64,000 nucleotides of DNA from Streptomyces venezuelae ATCC 10712 (GCF_008639165.1 NZ_CP029197.1:1984001-2048000), one strand, 5' to 3'. Positions 25,599 through 34,252 are shown, counted from the stretch's first letter. Notes: generated by a model from the sequence alone, not told the origin. Numbers and translations are program-made.

Positions 25599-26963
25599 TC
25601 ACGAGAGCCGTGAAAGCCTCTTCAGCAACAAGGCGGACGTCACGGGACGCGCGCCCGCCTTCGCCACGCCGTCGGCCACCTCGCGGTCGGTGGAGACCAC
25701 CACGACCGGCCGGCCCGGCGGCTCCGCCCGTACCAGCTGACGGATCAACTCGTCCGCCGTCACCCCGGGCTTGGAGAACAGCACCCGCACCCCGCGCGGC
25801 GGCGCGAGCAGCACCGGGGCGGCCAGCTCCGCCCCGTCGAAGACACAGGTCACCTCGGCGCCCGTACGGGCCGCGAGCGCCGACAGGCTGCCGAGCAGCC
25901 GCAGCCGCTGCTTCTCCAACGGCATCGTGGGATAGCCGGTCTTGGTGACGTTGTAGCCGTCGACGACCAGATGCGTCTGCGGCAGCGCGAGGAGCTGGTC
26001 GAGCAGCGCCGGGTCGGTCTCCGAGAGTGCCCGCGCCGCGATGTCCTTCGGCGACATCCGGCCCGGCTCCACCGCGTCCACCGTGTCCGCCGGGTGCACC
26101 GAGACGGGCGGCAGCGCGAGTTCACGGCGCAGCCCCTGGGCCGCGTCGAGGACGGTGTCGAGCAGCAGCCGCAGCCGCATGTCCTCCACCGAGCGTCCCT
26201 CGCGGGCCGTCCTGCGGCTCGCCTCCAGGGCCGACTCGACCTCGCCGAGCCGGGCCTTGAGCCGCCGGCTCTCGCTCTCGGCGGCCGACACCTGGGCGGC
26301 TGCCTCCGCCTTCGCGGCGTCGATCTCGCCCTGGGCGCGGCGCAGCGCCGCCTCGCCGCGCTTCACGTCGCTCTGGGCGCTGCGCAGCTTGCGGTGAAGC
26401 GATTCCGCTTCCTTCCTTGCCGCCTCCAGGTCGTGCCGCAACTGCTCGGTCTCGCTCCGGGAGCGGTCCCGGGCTGCGGCCAGTTCCTCGCGCAGCCGCT
26501 CGACCTCGCGCCGGCCGGCCTCGTCGGCCCGCTCGGCGTCGACCCGCTGGGCCTCCTCGCCGGCGGCGGCCACGAGCTTGACCCAGCCGGGCGGGCGCAG
26601 CACATAGGCGGCCGCCGCCACGTCCACGGGGTCGGCGGCGGCGGGCGGGGTGCCGGTCTCGACGGCTCCGGTGAGTTCGGGCTGGCCCTGCTTGAGCCGT
26701 TCGCCGATCCGCTGCCGGAAGAGCGGGTCGCTCTCCAGGGCCGCCGCCATCGCGTTCCCGGCGAACTTGGCCCGCCGGCTCGCGGTGAACCGGGCGTACT
26801 GCCTCAGGGGCGCGGGCAGCTCCGCGACGGTCAGCCCGCCGAAGGCGTCGGCGACCAGCGCGACCACCCGCCGCCGGACGGCTTCCGGCAGTGGGTGGTC
26901 GAGCGTCTCGGCAGCGTCACCTGCCGCGCCGGCCGGCTCTCCACCGTGCGCGGGCTGCTCCAC
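25599..26963 (-). CDS. NYN-domain RNA-binding/nuclease-like protein
   Basis: A 454-residue cytoplasmic protein. Residues 20-85 form a conserved helical domain (VADAFGGLTVAELPAPLRQYARFTASRRAKFA in part), 140-275 are a strongly charged coiled coil, and about 320-454 are a YacP-like NYN/PIN domain: LVVDGYNVTKTGYP, CVFDGAE, GVTADELI and VVSTDREVADGVAKAGARPV supply the acidic metal-binding residues. Members are ribonuclease-like, probably acting on structured RNA. GTG 26963 sits 33 bp after the zinc-ribbon gene on the same strand, so the two are probably co-transcribed. Confidence 0.85.
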   Translation of the reverse strand: MEQPAHGGEPAGAAGDAAETLDHPLPEAVRRRVVALVADAFGGLTVAELPAPLRQYARFTASRRAKFAGNAMAAALESDPLFRQRIGERLKQGQPELTGAVETGTPPAAADPVDVAAAAYVLRPPGWVKLVAAAGEEAQRVDAERADEAGRREVERLREELAAARDRSRSETEQLRHDLEAARKEAESLHRKLRSAQSDVKRGEAALRRAQGEIDAAKAEAAAQVSAAESESRRLKARLGEVESALEASRRTAREGRSVEDMRLRLLLDTVLDAAQGLRRELALPPVSVHPADTVDAVEPGRMSPKDIAARALSETDPALLDQLLALPQTHLVVDGYNVTKTGYPTMPLEKQRLRLLGSLSALAARTGAEVTCVFDGAELAAPVLLAPPRGVRVLFSKPGVTADELIRQLVRAEPPGRPVVVVSTDREVADGVAKAGARPVTSALLLKRLSRLS

Positions 26964-26996
26964 GATCCGTCACCCCTATGTCTTCCGCGCCGTCCC

Positions 26997-27239
26997 TCAG
27001 GAGGCGGCGCCCGGCCTGTCCACCAGTTCGATCTGGTCCACCGCGTTGCACCAGCGGCAGCGGACCGACTCGATGGTCTCACTGACCACCTGCCGCTCCT
27101 CGACCGTCGGCTCCCCGGCGAGGTCCAGATGGACGTACTCCACGACCTTGGAGGAGCGGGTCACGTCGAAGCGGGTCAGGTTGCCGCAGAGCGTGCAGCG
27201 CCAGCGGGTCTCGGCGGTCGGCAGGGGAACCGTCGTCAT
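26997..27239 (-). CDS. Small zinc-ribbon protein
   Basis: An 80-residue protein with two CxxC knuckles (CTLCGN at about 15 and CRWCN at about 62) separated by a beta-rich middle, a zinc ribbon. ATG 27239 follows GAAGGACGG. It precedes the NYN gene by 33 bp, which suggests a role in RNA or protein binding alongside it. Start choice rests on the ribosome site and codon bias; the frame continues upstream without support. Confidence 0.78.
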   Translation of the reverse strand: MTTVPLPTAETRWRCTLCGNLTRFDVTRSSKVVEYVHLDLAGEPTVEERQVVSETIESVRCRWCNAVDQIELVDRPGAAS

Positions 27240-27396
27240 CGAGCCGTCCTTCTTCCTGTTGCGTGTACCAGGTGCGGGAGCCGCGGTGCGCCGTCGAACT
27301 GCGGTCGTACTGCCCGTTACCCTACGGCCTCGCCGGTATCCGGGGGCACGGCGAGGCACTCTGTCCAGTTCGGCCCCGGTACGCCATGATCTGTCC

Positions 27397-28140
27397 ATGA
27401 TCGACTGGCGAGGCGCGGTCCGCGCCGTCCTGGGCGCCTTGCGCGGCGTCCGCCGCGGACCCACGGTGACGTACGGGCTGATCGCCGCCTGCTGTCTGCT
27501 CTTCGTGATCGGCCCGGTGTCCGGTCTCAACCCGGCGTACGGCACGGGGGACCAGCTCCTCGCGGCGCAGGGCGCGTACTTCCGCCGCTGGGGGGTCGTC
27601 CCGGCCGATCTGATGAGCGGCGTCCCCGGCGCCCTGCTCACCCCGCTCACCGCGCTGTTCGTCCACGGCAGCTGGCTCCACCTGCTGGGAAACATGCTGT
27701 TCCTGTACGTCTTCGGGGCGATGGCCGAGGAGCGCATGGGTCCCGTCGAGTTCGCCCTCTTCTACCTGGGCGCGGGGTACCTCGCGCTGCTCGGCTACGC
27801 GGTGGCGTACGCGAGCAGCGAGCAGACCCTGGTCGGGGCGTCCGGGGCGATCTCCGGGGTGCTCGGGGCCTTTCTCTTCCTCTTCCCGCGCTCCCGGGTC
27901 ACCAGTCTCTTCCCCTTCCTCTTCTTCCTGCCGCTGCGCTTCCCCGCCTGGATCGTGCTGATCTTCTGGTTCGTGCTGCAGTGGCTGGCGGCGCGGGCGG
28001 CGGGCGCGGGCCCCGGGGTCGCCTATCTGGCCCATGTGGTGGGCTTCTCCGTCGGCTTCCTCTACGCCTGGGCGCGCCACCGGGGTGGGGATAGAGTGAA
28101 AGCCCAAACCGCGGCGACCGAGGGAGAAAGCCAGCCGTGA
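27397..28140 (+). CDS. Rhomboid-family intramembrane serine protease
   Basis: A 247-residue six- to seven-helix membrane protease. The L1 loop motif WLHLLGNMLFLYVFG, the catalytic Ser in GASGAISG (about 150) and the catalytic His in LAHVVGFSVG (about 214) are all present, so it should be active against transmembrane substrates. ATG 27397 lies six bases after CATGAT, a leaderless-type arrangement. The stop overlaps the next gene's GTG (GTGA), coupling it to a stand-alone Lrp ligand domain. Confidence 0.93.
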   Translation: MIDWRGAVRAVLGALRGVRRGPTVTYGLIAACCLLFVIGPVSGLNPAYGTGDQLLAAQGAYFRRWGVVPADLMSGVPGALLTPLTALFVHGSWLHLLGNMLFLYVFGAMAEERMGPVEFALFYLGAGYLALLGYAVAYASSEQTLVGASGAISGVLGAFLFLFPRSRVTSLFPFLFFLPLRFPAWIVLIFWFVLQWLAARAAGAGPGVAYLAHVVGFSVGFLYAWARHRGGDRVKAQTAATEGESQP

Positions 28141-28418
28141 TCACCGCGATCGTGCTCATCAAGACCAGCGTGGACCGCATCCCCGAGATCGCCGAGTCGA
28201 TCGCCGGGCTCGACAGCGTCAGCGAGGTCTTCTCGGTGACCGGCACCTACGACCTCATCGCCATGGTCCGCGTGCCCCGCCACGACGACCTGGCGGACGT
28301 GATCCCCGGCAGCATCAGCAAGATCCCGGGCGTCGAGGCCACGGACACCCACGTCGCCTTCCGTACGTACTCGCAGCACGACCTGGAGGCGGCCTTCGCC
28401 ATCGGTCTGGAGTCCTGA
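28137..28418 (+). CDS. Stand-alone Lrp/AsnC ligand-binding (RAM) domain protein
   Basis: A 93-residue protein with only the alpha/beta RAM domain of Lrp/AsnC regulators (MITAIVLIKTS..., VFSVTGTYDLIAMVRV, HVAFRTYSQHDLE) and no helix-turn-helix. Such proteins form dimers or octamers that bind amino acids and may modulate other proteins. GTG 28137 overlaps the rhomboid stop by four bases, and GAGGGAGAAA lies just upstream. A strong terminator follows. Confidence 0.9.
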   Translation: MITAIVLIKTSVDRIPEIAESIAGLDSVSEVFSVTGTYDLIAMVRVPRHDDLADVIPGSISKIPGVEATDTHVAFRTYSQHDLEAAFAIGLES

Positions 28419-28435
28419 GACTCATTCACGGCGCA

Positions 28436-28473
28436 GGTGAAGGGGGCCTCCCGCTCGGGAGGCCCCCTTCACC
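28436..28473. terminator. Bidirectional terminator
   Basis: Perfect 17-bp stem (28436-28452 with 28457-28473), loop GCTC, between the convergent Lrp-domain and aminotransferase genes. Confidence 0.95.
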
Positions 28474-28488
28474 CGTACGAGTGAGCGG

Positions 28489-29910
28489 TCAGCCGCGGTC
28501 GGGGACGCAGCGGCCGTCCTCGGTACGGTACTTCCACTGCGCGCCGTCGCGGACGAGCTCCTTCACGGCGCCGACGAACCGCTCCACGTGCTCGTCCGGC
28601 GTCCCCGCGCCGAAGCTCACCCGGATGGCGTTGAGGGACCTCTCCCCCGGGGCCGCCTCGGGGGCGCCGCACTCGCCCGGGTCCTGCGGGTCGCTGCCGA
28701 GCAGCGTGCGGACCAGCGGGTGGGCGCAGAAGAGGCCGTCGCGGACGCCGATGCCGTACTCGGCGGAGAGCGCGGCGGCGAAGTGGGAGCTGTTCCAGCC
28801 CTCCACGACGAAGGAGATGACGCCGACGCGGGGGGCGTCGTCGCCGAACAGCGAGAGCACCCTGACCTCGGGCACCTCCGCGAGACCCGCGCGGACCTTG
28901 GCGATCAGGTGCTGCTCGCGCTCGACGAGGGAGTCGAAGCCCGCCTCGGTGAGCGCCTTGCAGGCGGAGGCGATGGAGTAGACGCCGATGACGTTGGGCG
29001 AACCGGCCTCGTGCCGGGCCGCGGTGGTGTGCCACTCCACGTCCACACCACCGTCGGCCCGGCGGGCCACCTTGCGGGAGGCGCCGCCGCCCGCGAGGTA
29101 GGGCTCGGAGTCCTGGAGCCAGTCGGCGCGGCCGGCGAGGACGCCGGAGCCGAAGGGCGCGTACAGCTTGTGCCCGGAGAAGGCGATCCAGTCCACGTCG
29201 AGGTCCTGGACGGAGACCGGGTGGTGCGGCGCGAGCTGGGCGGCGTCGAGCACGATCCGGGCGCCGTGGGCGTGCGCGGCGGCGGCGAGCTCCTTCACGG
29301 GCCACAGCTCACCGGTGACGTTGGAGGCGCCGGTGACGCAGACCAGGGCGGGGCCGTAAGGGTCACGGTCGGCGAGGGCCCGCTCCAGGGTGGCGACGGC
29401 CTGCTCCGGGGTGCGCGGCGCGTTGAGGTAGCTGACGCGGGCGTCCCGCCAGGGCAGCAGCGAGGCGTGGTGCTCGGTCTCGAAGACGAAGACCTGGCAG
29501 TCCGCCGGGAGGGTGGCGGCGAGCAGGTTGAGCGAGTCGGTGGTGGAGCGGGTGAAGACGACCTGGTCGCCGGGGCGGCAGTCGAGGAACTCGGCGACGG
29601 TGACCCGGCTGTTCTCGAAGAGGTCGGTGGAGAGCTGGGAGAGGTAGCCGGCGCCGCGGTGGACGCTGCCGTAGTAGGGGGCGTACGCGGCGACGTCGTC
29701 CCACACCCGCTGGAGGGCCGGCGCGCTGGCCGCGTAGTCGAGCGCCGCGTAGGTCACCTCGCCGCCGGTGACGAGCGGGACGGTGACGTCCCGGCCGAGG
29801 ACGGGCAGCGGGGCGGCGCAGCAGGGGTCGGCGGACTCCGTCTCGACGCGGGTGGCGGTGGCGGCGGTCTCGACGGTGGCGGTGGCGGCGGCGTCAGGGC
29901 GTGCGGACAT
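28489..29910 (-). CDS. Class V aminotransferase / cysteine desulfurase-like protein under a SAM riboswitch
   Basis: A 473-residue PLP enzyme of the class V (SufS/Csd-like) group. The Schiff-base Lys is in FSGHKLYAPFGSG (about 251), the PLP-contacting His in TEHHASLLPW (about 171), and LDYAASAPAL opens the fold. DGLFCAHPLVR (about 413) puts a Cys where desulfurases carry their persulfide, and SGS-type surroundings are absent, so desulfurase activity is possible but not certain. Residues 1-45 are Ala/Thr-rich and variable. ATG 29910 follows CGGGAGA. A SAM riboswitch 280 bp upstream ties it to sulfur amino-acid metabolism. Confidence 0.82.
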   Translation of the reverse strand: MSARPDAAATATVETAATATRVETESADPCCAAPLPVLGRDVTVPLVTGGEVTYAALDYAASAPALQRVWDDVAAYAPYYGSVHRGAGYLSQLSTDLFENSRVTVAEFLDCRPGDQVVFTRSTTDSLNLLAATLPADCQVFVFETEHHASLLPWRDARVSYLNAPRTPEQAVATLERALADRDPYGPALVCVTGASNVTGELWPVKELAAAAHAHGARIVLDAAQLAPHHPVSVQDLDVDWIAFSGHKLYAPFGSGVLAGRADWLQDSEPYLAGGGASRKVARRADGGVDVEWHTTAARHEAGSPNVIGVYSIASACKALTEAGFDSLVEREQHLIAKVRAGLAEVPEVRVLSLFGDDAPRVGVISFVVEGWNSSHFAAALSAEYGIGVRDGLFCAHPLVRTLLGSDPQDPGECGAPEAAPGERSLNAIRVSFGAGTPDEHVERFVGAVKELVRDGAQWKYRTEDGRCVPDRG

Positions 29911-30091
29911 GGCGGTATCTCCCGGCGGGCGGTGCGGAAACGGCTTCGGTGATCCCGTACGCGGCCGGACACGGCGGAGTACGGGTGATGCCTCGGAAGA
30001 CACGGGTGCACGGGGAACGAAAGGGGCACACGGGGTGCGCGGAAGCGACCCTGATCCGGTGATCCGAGGGTGAAGAAGGGGCGTATTCGCC
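29911..30091 (-). other. 5' untranslated region of the aminotransferase, no gene seen
   Basis: 181 bp between the six-codon ORF and the aminotransferase start. No open frame with typical codon bias and no strong hairpin is visible; part of the mRNA leader if transcription starts at the riboswitch. Confidence 0.5.
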
Positions 30092-30112
30092 CTATCGCAT
30101 TCGCTTGCTCAC
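30092..30112 (-). CDS. Six-codon ORF after the SAM riboswitch
   Basis: GTG AGC AAG CGA ATG CGA TAG (MSKRMR, with GTG read as Met) with a well-placed GAGGAG eight bases upstream. It lies 73 bases downstream of the riboswitch core, in the leader of the aminotransferase mRNA. The strong ribosome site before so short an ORF suggests a regulatory minigene rather than chance, though no homologue is known to me. Confidence 0.45.
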   Translation of the reverse strand: MSKRMR

Positions 30113-30135
30113 GGAAAACGCTCCTCGAGAGACCA

Positions 30136-30159
30136 GGACCCCTGGTGTTCGAGGGGTCC
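30136..30159 (-). other. Hairpin between riboswitch and six-codon ORF
   Basis: GGACCCCT and AGGGGTCC pair (30136-30143 with 30152-30159, loop of eight). It directly precedes the GAGGAG of the minigene and could belong to the riboswitch expression platform. Confidence 0.5.
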
Positions 30160-30184
30160 GCGCTTGCCGTAGACCTCGCTGCCT

Positions 30185-30307
30185 ACGGCCTGGTCATCAC
30201 CCGGGGCACCCCGCCACGGACGGAGGGTTGCCGGACAGCAAGCCGGGGCCAAAACGCTGTCACTCGTGACCTGGGAAGCATCCTGCCACATGATCGACGA
30301 AGCGCAA
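30185..30307 (-). promoter_or_regulatory. SAM riboswitch (SAM-I/IV clan) with its promoter
   Basis: On the minus strand the core shows GGTCACGAGTGACAGCG, then GGCCCCGGCTTGCTG, CCGGCAACCCTCC, GGCGGGGTGCCCCGG and GTGATGACC. The outer GGTCA/TGACC ends pair as P1. This is the S-box consensus of actinobacterial SAM-IV-like riboswitches. Just upstream, TTGCGC (30302-30307) and CAGGAT (30280-30285), 16 bp apart, would start transcription within a few bases of the aptamer. The downstream gene is the class V aminotransferase. Confidence 0.92.
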
Positions 30308-30336
30308 GACCCCGGTCCGCATACTGGACCGGGGTC
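30308..30336 (-). terminator. Terminator after trpD
   Basis: Perfect 11-bp stem (30308-30318 with 30326-30336), seven-base loop, 24 bases after the trpD stop and followed by TTG. It insulates trpD from the SAM-riboswitch transcript. Confidence 0.88.
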
Positions 30337-30360
30337 GTGTCCCGTCGGACCCGCGCGGGG

Positions 30361-31425
30361 TCAGGCGTTGCTGGCGGCGATCCACCGCTCCAGGGCCTGG
30401 CGGGCCGCACCGGAGTCGATCGCCTCGGCCGCCTTCGCCATGCCGGTCCGGATCTGCTCCACCAGGGAGCCCTCGCCCGGCGCCAGCGCGGTGAGCGCCG
30501 CCGCCGAGTTGAGCAGCACCGCGTCCCGTACCGGACCGGTCTCCCCCGCGAGCAGCCGGCGGGCCACGTCGGCGTTGTACGAGGCGTCCGCGCCGCGCAG
30601 CGCCTCCACGGGGACCAGGTCGATGCCCACGTCCCGGGGGTCGAAGGCCTCCTCGCGCACCGCGCCGTCCCGGACCACCCAGACCCGCGAGGTGGCGGTG
30701 GTGGTCAGTTCGTCGAGACCGTCGTCGCCGCGGAAGACGAGCGCGGACGAGCCGCGCTCGGCGAGCACCCCGGCGACGATGGGGGCCACCCGGGCGTCGG
30801 CGACTCCGGTCGCCTGGGACCGGACGCGGGCCGGATTGGTCAGCGGGCCGAGGAAGTTGAAGACGGTCCGGATGCCGAGCTCCTTGCGGGCCATCGCCAC
30901 ATGGCGCAGCGCCGGGTGGAACTTCACGGCGAAGCAGAAGGTGATCCCGGCCTCCTCGGCGACCTCGACGACCCGCTTCGGGGTCAGGTCGAGGTTGACG
31001 CCGAGCTTCTCCAGGACGTCGGAGGCGCCGGAGGCGGAGGAGGCCGCCCGGTTGCCGTGCTTGACGACCTTGGCGCCGGTGCCGGCCACGACGATCGCCG
31101 ACATGGTGGAGATGTTGACGGTCTTGGCGCCGTCGCCGCCGGTGCCGACGATGTCGACGGTGGCGCCGGGCACCTCGATCGTGTTGGCGTGGGCGTACAT
31201 CGTCCGGACCAGGCCGGTGATCTCCTCGACGGTCTCGCCCTTGGCGCGCAGCGCCACGACGAAGCCGGCGATCTGGGCGTCGGTGGCCTCGCCGCGCAGG
31301 ATCCGGTCCATGGCCCAGGCGGTGTCCTCCGCGCTCTGGTCGCGGCCGGACAGCAGACCGTCCAGGACGACGGGCCAGGAGCGGCCCGCCGACGTAGGTC
31401 CTCCAGCGGGGGTCACAGCGCTCAT
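30361..31425 (-). CDS. trpD: Anthranilate phosphoribosyltransferase
   Basis: A 354-residue enzyme that transfers phosphoribose from PRPP to anthranilate, step two of tryptophan synthesis. The PRPP site [14 protein letters not shown] (about 92), [15 protein letters not shown] (about 120) and [12 protein letters not shown] (about 179) are intact. The N-terminal 15 residues are Gly/Pro-rich and dispensable-looking. It is alone, between a terminator and a 26-bp palindrome, and is divergent in context from the distant trpEG. The trpD-ctaE-qcrCAB neighbourhood is also found in mycobacteria. Confidence 0.95.
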   Translation of the reverse strand: MSAVTPAGGPTSAGRSWPVVLDGLLSGRDQSAEDTAWAMDRILRGEATDAQIAGFVVALRAKGETVEEITGLVRTMYAHANTIEVPGATVDIVGTGGDGAKTVNISTMSAIVVAGTGAKVVKHGNRAASSASGASDVLEKLGVNLDLTPKRVVEVAEEAGITFCFAVKFHPALRHVAMARKELGIRTVFNFLGPLTNPARVRSQATGVADARVAPIVAGVLAERGSSALVFRGDDGLDELTTTATSRVWVVRDGAVREEAFDPRDVGIDLVPVEALRGADASYNADVARRLLAGETGPVRDAVLLNSAAALTALAPGEGSLVEQIRTGMAKAAEAIDSGAARQALERWIAASNA

Positions 31426-31448
31426 GGCAGCTCCTCAGTCGGTCGCTT

Positions 31449-31474
31449 CTATCTGTTGCGCACGCAACAGATAG
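31449..31474. promoter_or_regulatory. 26-bp perfect palindrome upstream of trpD
   Basis: CTATCTGTTGCG and CGCAACAGATAG are exact 12-bp inverted repeats around a CA centre, 24 bp before the trpD start. With almost no loop and no T-run it reads as a protein-binding operator rather than a terminator. Confidence 0.75.
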
Positions 31475-31508
31475 CAGTCTCACCCTATCGACCCCCAGGG
31501 ACGGCAAA

Positions 31509-31537
31509 GAGCCCCGTCCAGCGAATGGACGGGGCTC
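31509..31537 (-). terminator. Terminator after qcrB
   Basis: 12-bp stem (31509-31520 with 31526-31537), loop GCGAA, followed on the minus strand by TTTGCC. It ends the ctaE-qcrCAB operon 44 bases after the qcrB stop. Confidence 0.92.
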
Positions 31538-31580
31538 CTGCCGTGGCGACTTTCCGTCAGGAAGTCGGAAGTTCAGGCGA

Positions 31581-33203
31581 TCAGTGGTGGCCGTGGCCGC
31601 TCTGGATCTCCTTGTACTCCTCGACCGTGGGCTTGGCGATCTGGTTGTCGTCGCCGTAGTAGCCCTTGTTGAGCTTGACCCGGAGCTTCTCCATGCGCCC
31701 GATCTTGCGCTCCACGCCGTTCTCGTCGACGGCCGGCGGAAGCTCCGCGGCCTCGTACTGCTCGTGCGCCGTGAGGCGGTGCAGCTCGCCCTGGCTGAGC
31801 GGCTCGTGGACCTCGACGAACTCACCGTGCGGCAGGCGCTTGATGATGCCGGACTCGCGGCCGTGCAGCACCTTGTCCTTGTCGCGGCGCTGGAGGCCGA
31901 GGCAGATCCGCTTGGTGGCGACGAACGCGATGACCGGGCCGACGAAGAAGAAGATCCGCACGAACCAGGTGATCGAGTTGAGCGACAGGTGGAAGTGGGT
32001 CGCCCAGAGGTCGTTTCCACCACCCACGAGCATGATCATGTACGCGGTGATCCAGGCGACACCGAAGGCGGTGCGCGTCGGAGCGTTGCGCGGGCGCTGC
32101 GCGATGTGGTGCTCGCGCTTGTCGCCGGTGATCCAGGACTCGATGAACGGGTAGACCGCGATGGCCGCGAGGACCGCCGGGAAGATCGCCAGCGGGATCA
32201 TCACGCCGAGGACCAGCGTGTGGCCCCAGAGGTTGATCTCCCAGCCCGGCATGACACGGATCAGACCCTCGGCGAAGCCCATGTACCAGTCGGGCTGGGC
32301 GCCGGTGGACACCTGGTCCGGGCGGTACGGGCCGATGGCCCAGATCGGGTTGATCGAGGCGATCGCCGCGATGACCGCGATGACACCGAAGACCAGGAAG
32401 AAGAAGCCTCCGGCCTTGGCCATGTAGACCGGCAGCAGCGGCATGCCCACGACGTTCTTGTTCGTACGGCCGGGGCCGGCGAACTGCGTGTGCTTGTGGA
32501 AGAACACCAGGATGAGGTGGGCGACCACGAGGCCGAGCATGATGCCGGGCAGCAGCAGGACGTGGGCCGAGTAGAACCGGGCCACGAAGTCGCCGCCGGG
32601 GAACTCCCCGCCGAACAGGAACATCGACAGGTACGTGCCGATGACCGGCACGGACAGGATCGCGCCCTGCATGAAGCGGACACCGGTGCCGGAGAGCAGG
32701 TCGTCCGGGAGCGAGTAACCGGTGAAGCCGGTGAACATGCCCAGGAAGAACAGCAGGAAGCCGAACAGCCAGTTGATCTCACGCGGCTTGCGGAACGCGC
32801 CCGTGAAGAACACGCGCATCATGTGCACGAACATGCCGGCGAGGAAGATCAGCGCCGCCCAGTGGTGGATCTGCCGGATGAGCAGACCACCGCGCACCTC
32901 GAACGAGATGTGCATGGTCGAGTTGAACGCCTCGGACATCAGCTGTCCCTGGAGCGGGACGTACGGTCCGACGTACTCCACCTCGTTCATCGACGGGTGG
33001 AAGAACATCGTCAGATAGACGCCCGTCAGGATGATGATGAGGAAGCTGTAGAGGCAGATCTCGCCGAGCATGAAGGACCAGTGGTCCGGGAAGATCTTCC
33101 GCATGTTGGCCTTGGCCAGCGTGTAGATCCCCAGGCGTCCGTCGGCCCAGTCGGCCACCCGCTCACCGGCGGGTGCTTTCTTCGTATCGGTCACGGTGCT
33201 CAT
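31581..33203 (-). CDS. qcrB: Cytochrome bc1 complex cytochrome b subunit
   Basis: A 540-residue subunit of menaquinol:cytochrome c oxidoreductase. About nine membrane helices are visible; heme-binding His pairs lie in the helices containing RQIHHWAALIF and the later AHVLLLPG/AHLILVFFHKH region, and the Qo site shows PDWY in place of the usual PEWY. A roughly 120-residue hydrophilic C-terminus ending GHGHH is typical of actinobacterial QcrB. ATG 33203 overlaps the qcrA stop by four bases. Works with QcrA and QcrC in the bc1-aa3 supercomplex. Confidence 0.96.
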   Translation of the reverse strand: MSTVTDTKKAPAGERVADWADGRLGIYTLAKANMRKIFPDHWSFMLGEICLYSFLIIILTGVYLTMFFHPSMNEVEYVGPYVPLQGQLMSEAFNSTMHISFEVRGGLLIRQIHHWAALIFLAGMFVHMMRVFFTGAFRKPREINWLFGFLLFFLGMFTGFTGYSLPDDLLSGTGVRFMQGAILSVPVIGTYLSMFLFGGEFPGGDFVARFYSAHVLLLPGIMLGLVVAHLILVFFHKHTQFAGPGRTNKNVVGMPLLPVYMAKAGGFFFLVFGVIAVIAAIASINPIWAIGPYRPDQVSTGAQPDWYMGFAEGLIRVMPGWEINLWGHTLVLGVMIPLAIFPAVLAAIAVYPFIESWITGDKREHHIAQRPRNAPTRTAFGVAWITAYMIMLVGGGNDLWATHFHLSLNSITWFVRIFFFVGPVIAFVATKRICLGLQRRDKDKVLHGRESGIIKRLPHGEFVEVHEPLSQGELHRLTAHEQYEAAELPPAVDENGVERKIGRMEKLRVKLNKGYYGDDNQIAKPTVEEYKEIQSGHGHH

Positions 33204-34252
33204 CCGCGCTCCCAGAAGGCAGGGCCGACGGGCTCGTCGAAGTCGCCGAGCGCCTCCAGGAAGCCCTTGTCGTTCACGCCGATCCGCAGCTGCGGGAGGG
33301 CGTGACCGGCCGGGCCGAAGATGACGCGGGCGCCGTCGGAGAGGTCGAAGGTGGACTGGTGGCACGGGCAGAGGACGTGGTGCGTCTGCTGCTCGTACAG
33401 GGAGATCGGGCAGCCCACGTGGGTGCAGATCTTCGAGAAGGCGACGATGCCCTCGTGCGACCACTCGAGCTCGCGCTTGTCCTTGATGTCCTCCGGCTGG
33501 ATCCGGACGATCATCAGGGCGGCCTTGGCGATCTCGGTCTGGAAGTGGTGGTCGTGCTCCGAGAGGCCCTCGGGCATCGCGAAGGTCAGCGAACCGACCG
33601 CGACGTCCTCGGGACGCAGCGGCTCGTTCGTGTTCATGTTGATGAGCTGGAGCCCCTTGGTCCACATGGTGGTCCGGAGCTTCTTCTCGGGCAGCGGGCC
33701 CATGTCACGCAGCAGGACGATGCCGGAGAGCGGTACGAGCGACAGCGCGCCGAACATCGTGTTGCGGATGAGCTTGCGGCGGCCCATGCCAGACTCGGCG
33801 GCACCGGCCGCGAAGTCCGACATGACCTTCGCCTTGGTCTCGGCGTCGGCCTGGATCGGGTGCCGCTCGTCCGCGATCTCGACGTCGGACATCAGGGTGC
33901 GGGCCCAGTGGACCGCGCCCGCGCCGATGAAGAAGAGCGCGAGGCCCAGGGTCCAGCCCAGCGCGAAGTTGAGCGCGGACACCCGGCCGAAGGGCCAGAT
34001 GTACACGATCTTGTCGACCGGGAAGATCACGTACGAGGCGATGAAGCCGATCGTGGCCAGCATCGACAGCGTGAACATGAACGCCACCGCGCGCTCGGAC
34101 CGACGGGCGGCCCGCTCGTCGATGTCCTGGATGCGGGGCTTGTGGGGCGGGAGGCCCGGGTCGGCGAACGGGTCGTCGGCGACCTTCACCGCGCCGTGCG
34201 CGGTGTCCTGCCCTGCCGGCAGGTTCTCTTCTGGAATCTCTTGGCTACTCAT
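33200..34252 (-). CDS. qcrA: Cytochrome bc1 complex Rieske iron-sulfur subunit
   Basis: A 350-residue Rieske protein. The actinobacterial form has three membrane helices (about 58-80, 95-120, 160-180) rather than one. The third follows GMGRRKLIRN, an RR-containing sequence that resembles a Tat signal. The 2Fe-2S ligands are in CTHVGCP and CPCHQS (about 275-300). Four-base overlaps with qcrB and qcrC show tight translational coupling. Confidence 0.96.
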   Translation of the reverse strand: MSSQEIPEENLPAGQDTAHGAVKVADDPFADPGLPPHKPRIQDIDERAARRSERAVAFMFTLSMLATIGFIASYVIFPVDKIVYIWPFGRVSALNFALGWTLGLALFFIGAGAVHWARTLMSDVEIADERHPIQADAETKAKVMSDFAAGAAESGMGRRKLIRNTMFGALSLVPLSGIVLLRDMGPLPEKKLRTTMWTKGLQLINMNTNEPLRPEDVAVGSLTFAMPEGLSEHDHHFQTEIAKAALMIVRIQPEDIKDKRELEWSHEGIVAFSKICTHVGCPISLYEQQTHHVLCPCHQSTFDLSDGARVIFGPAGHALPQLRIGVNDKGFLEALGDFDEPVGPAFWERG

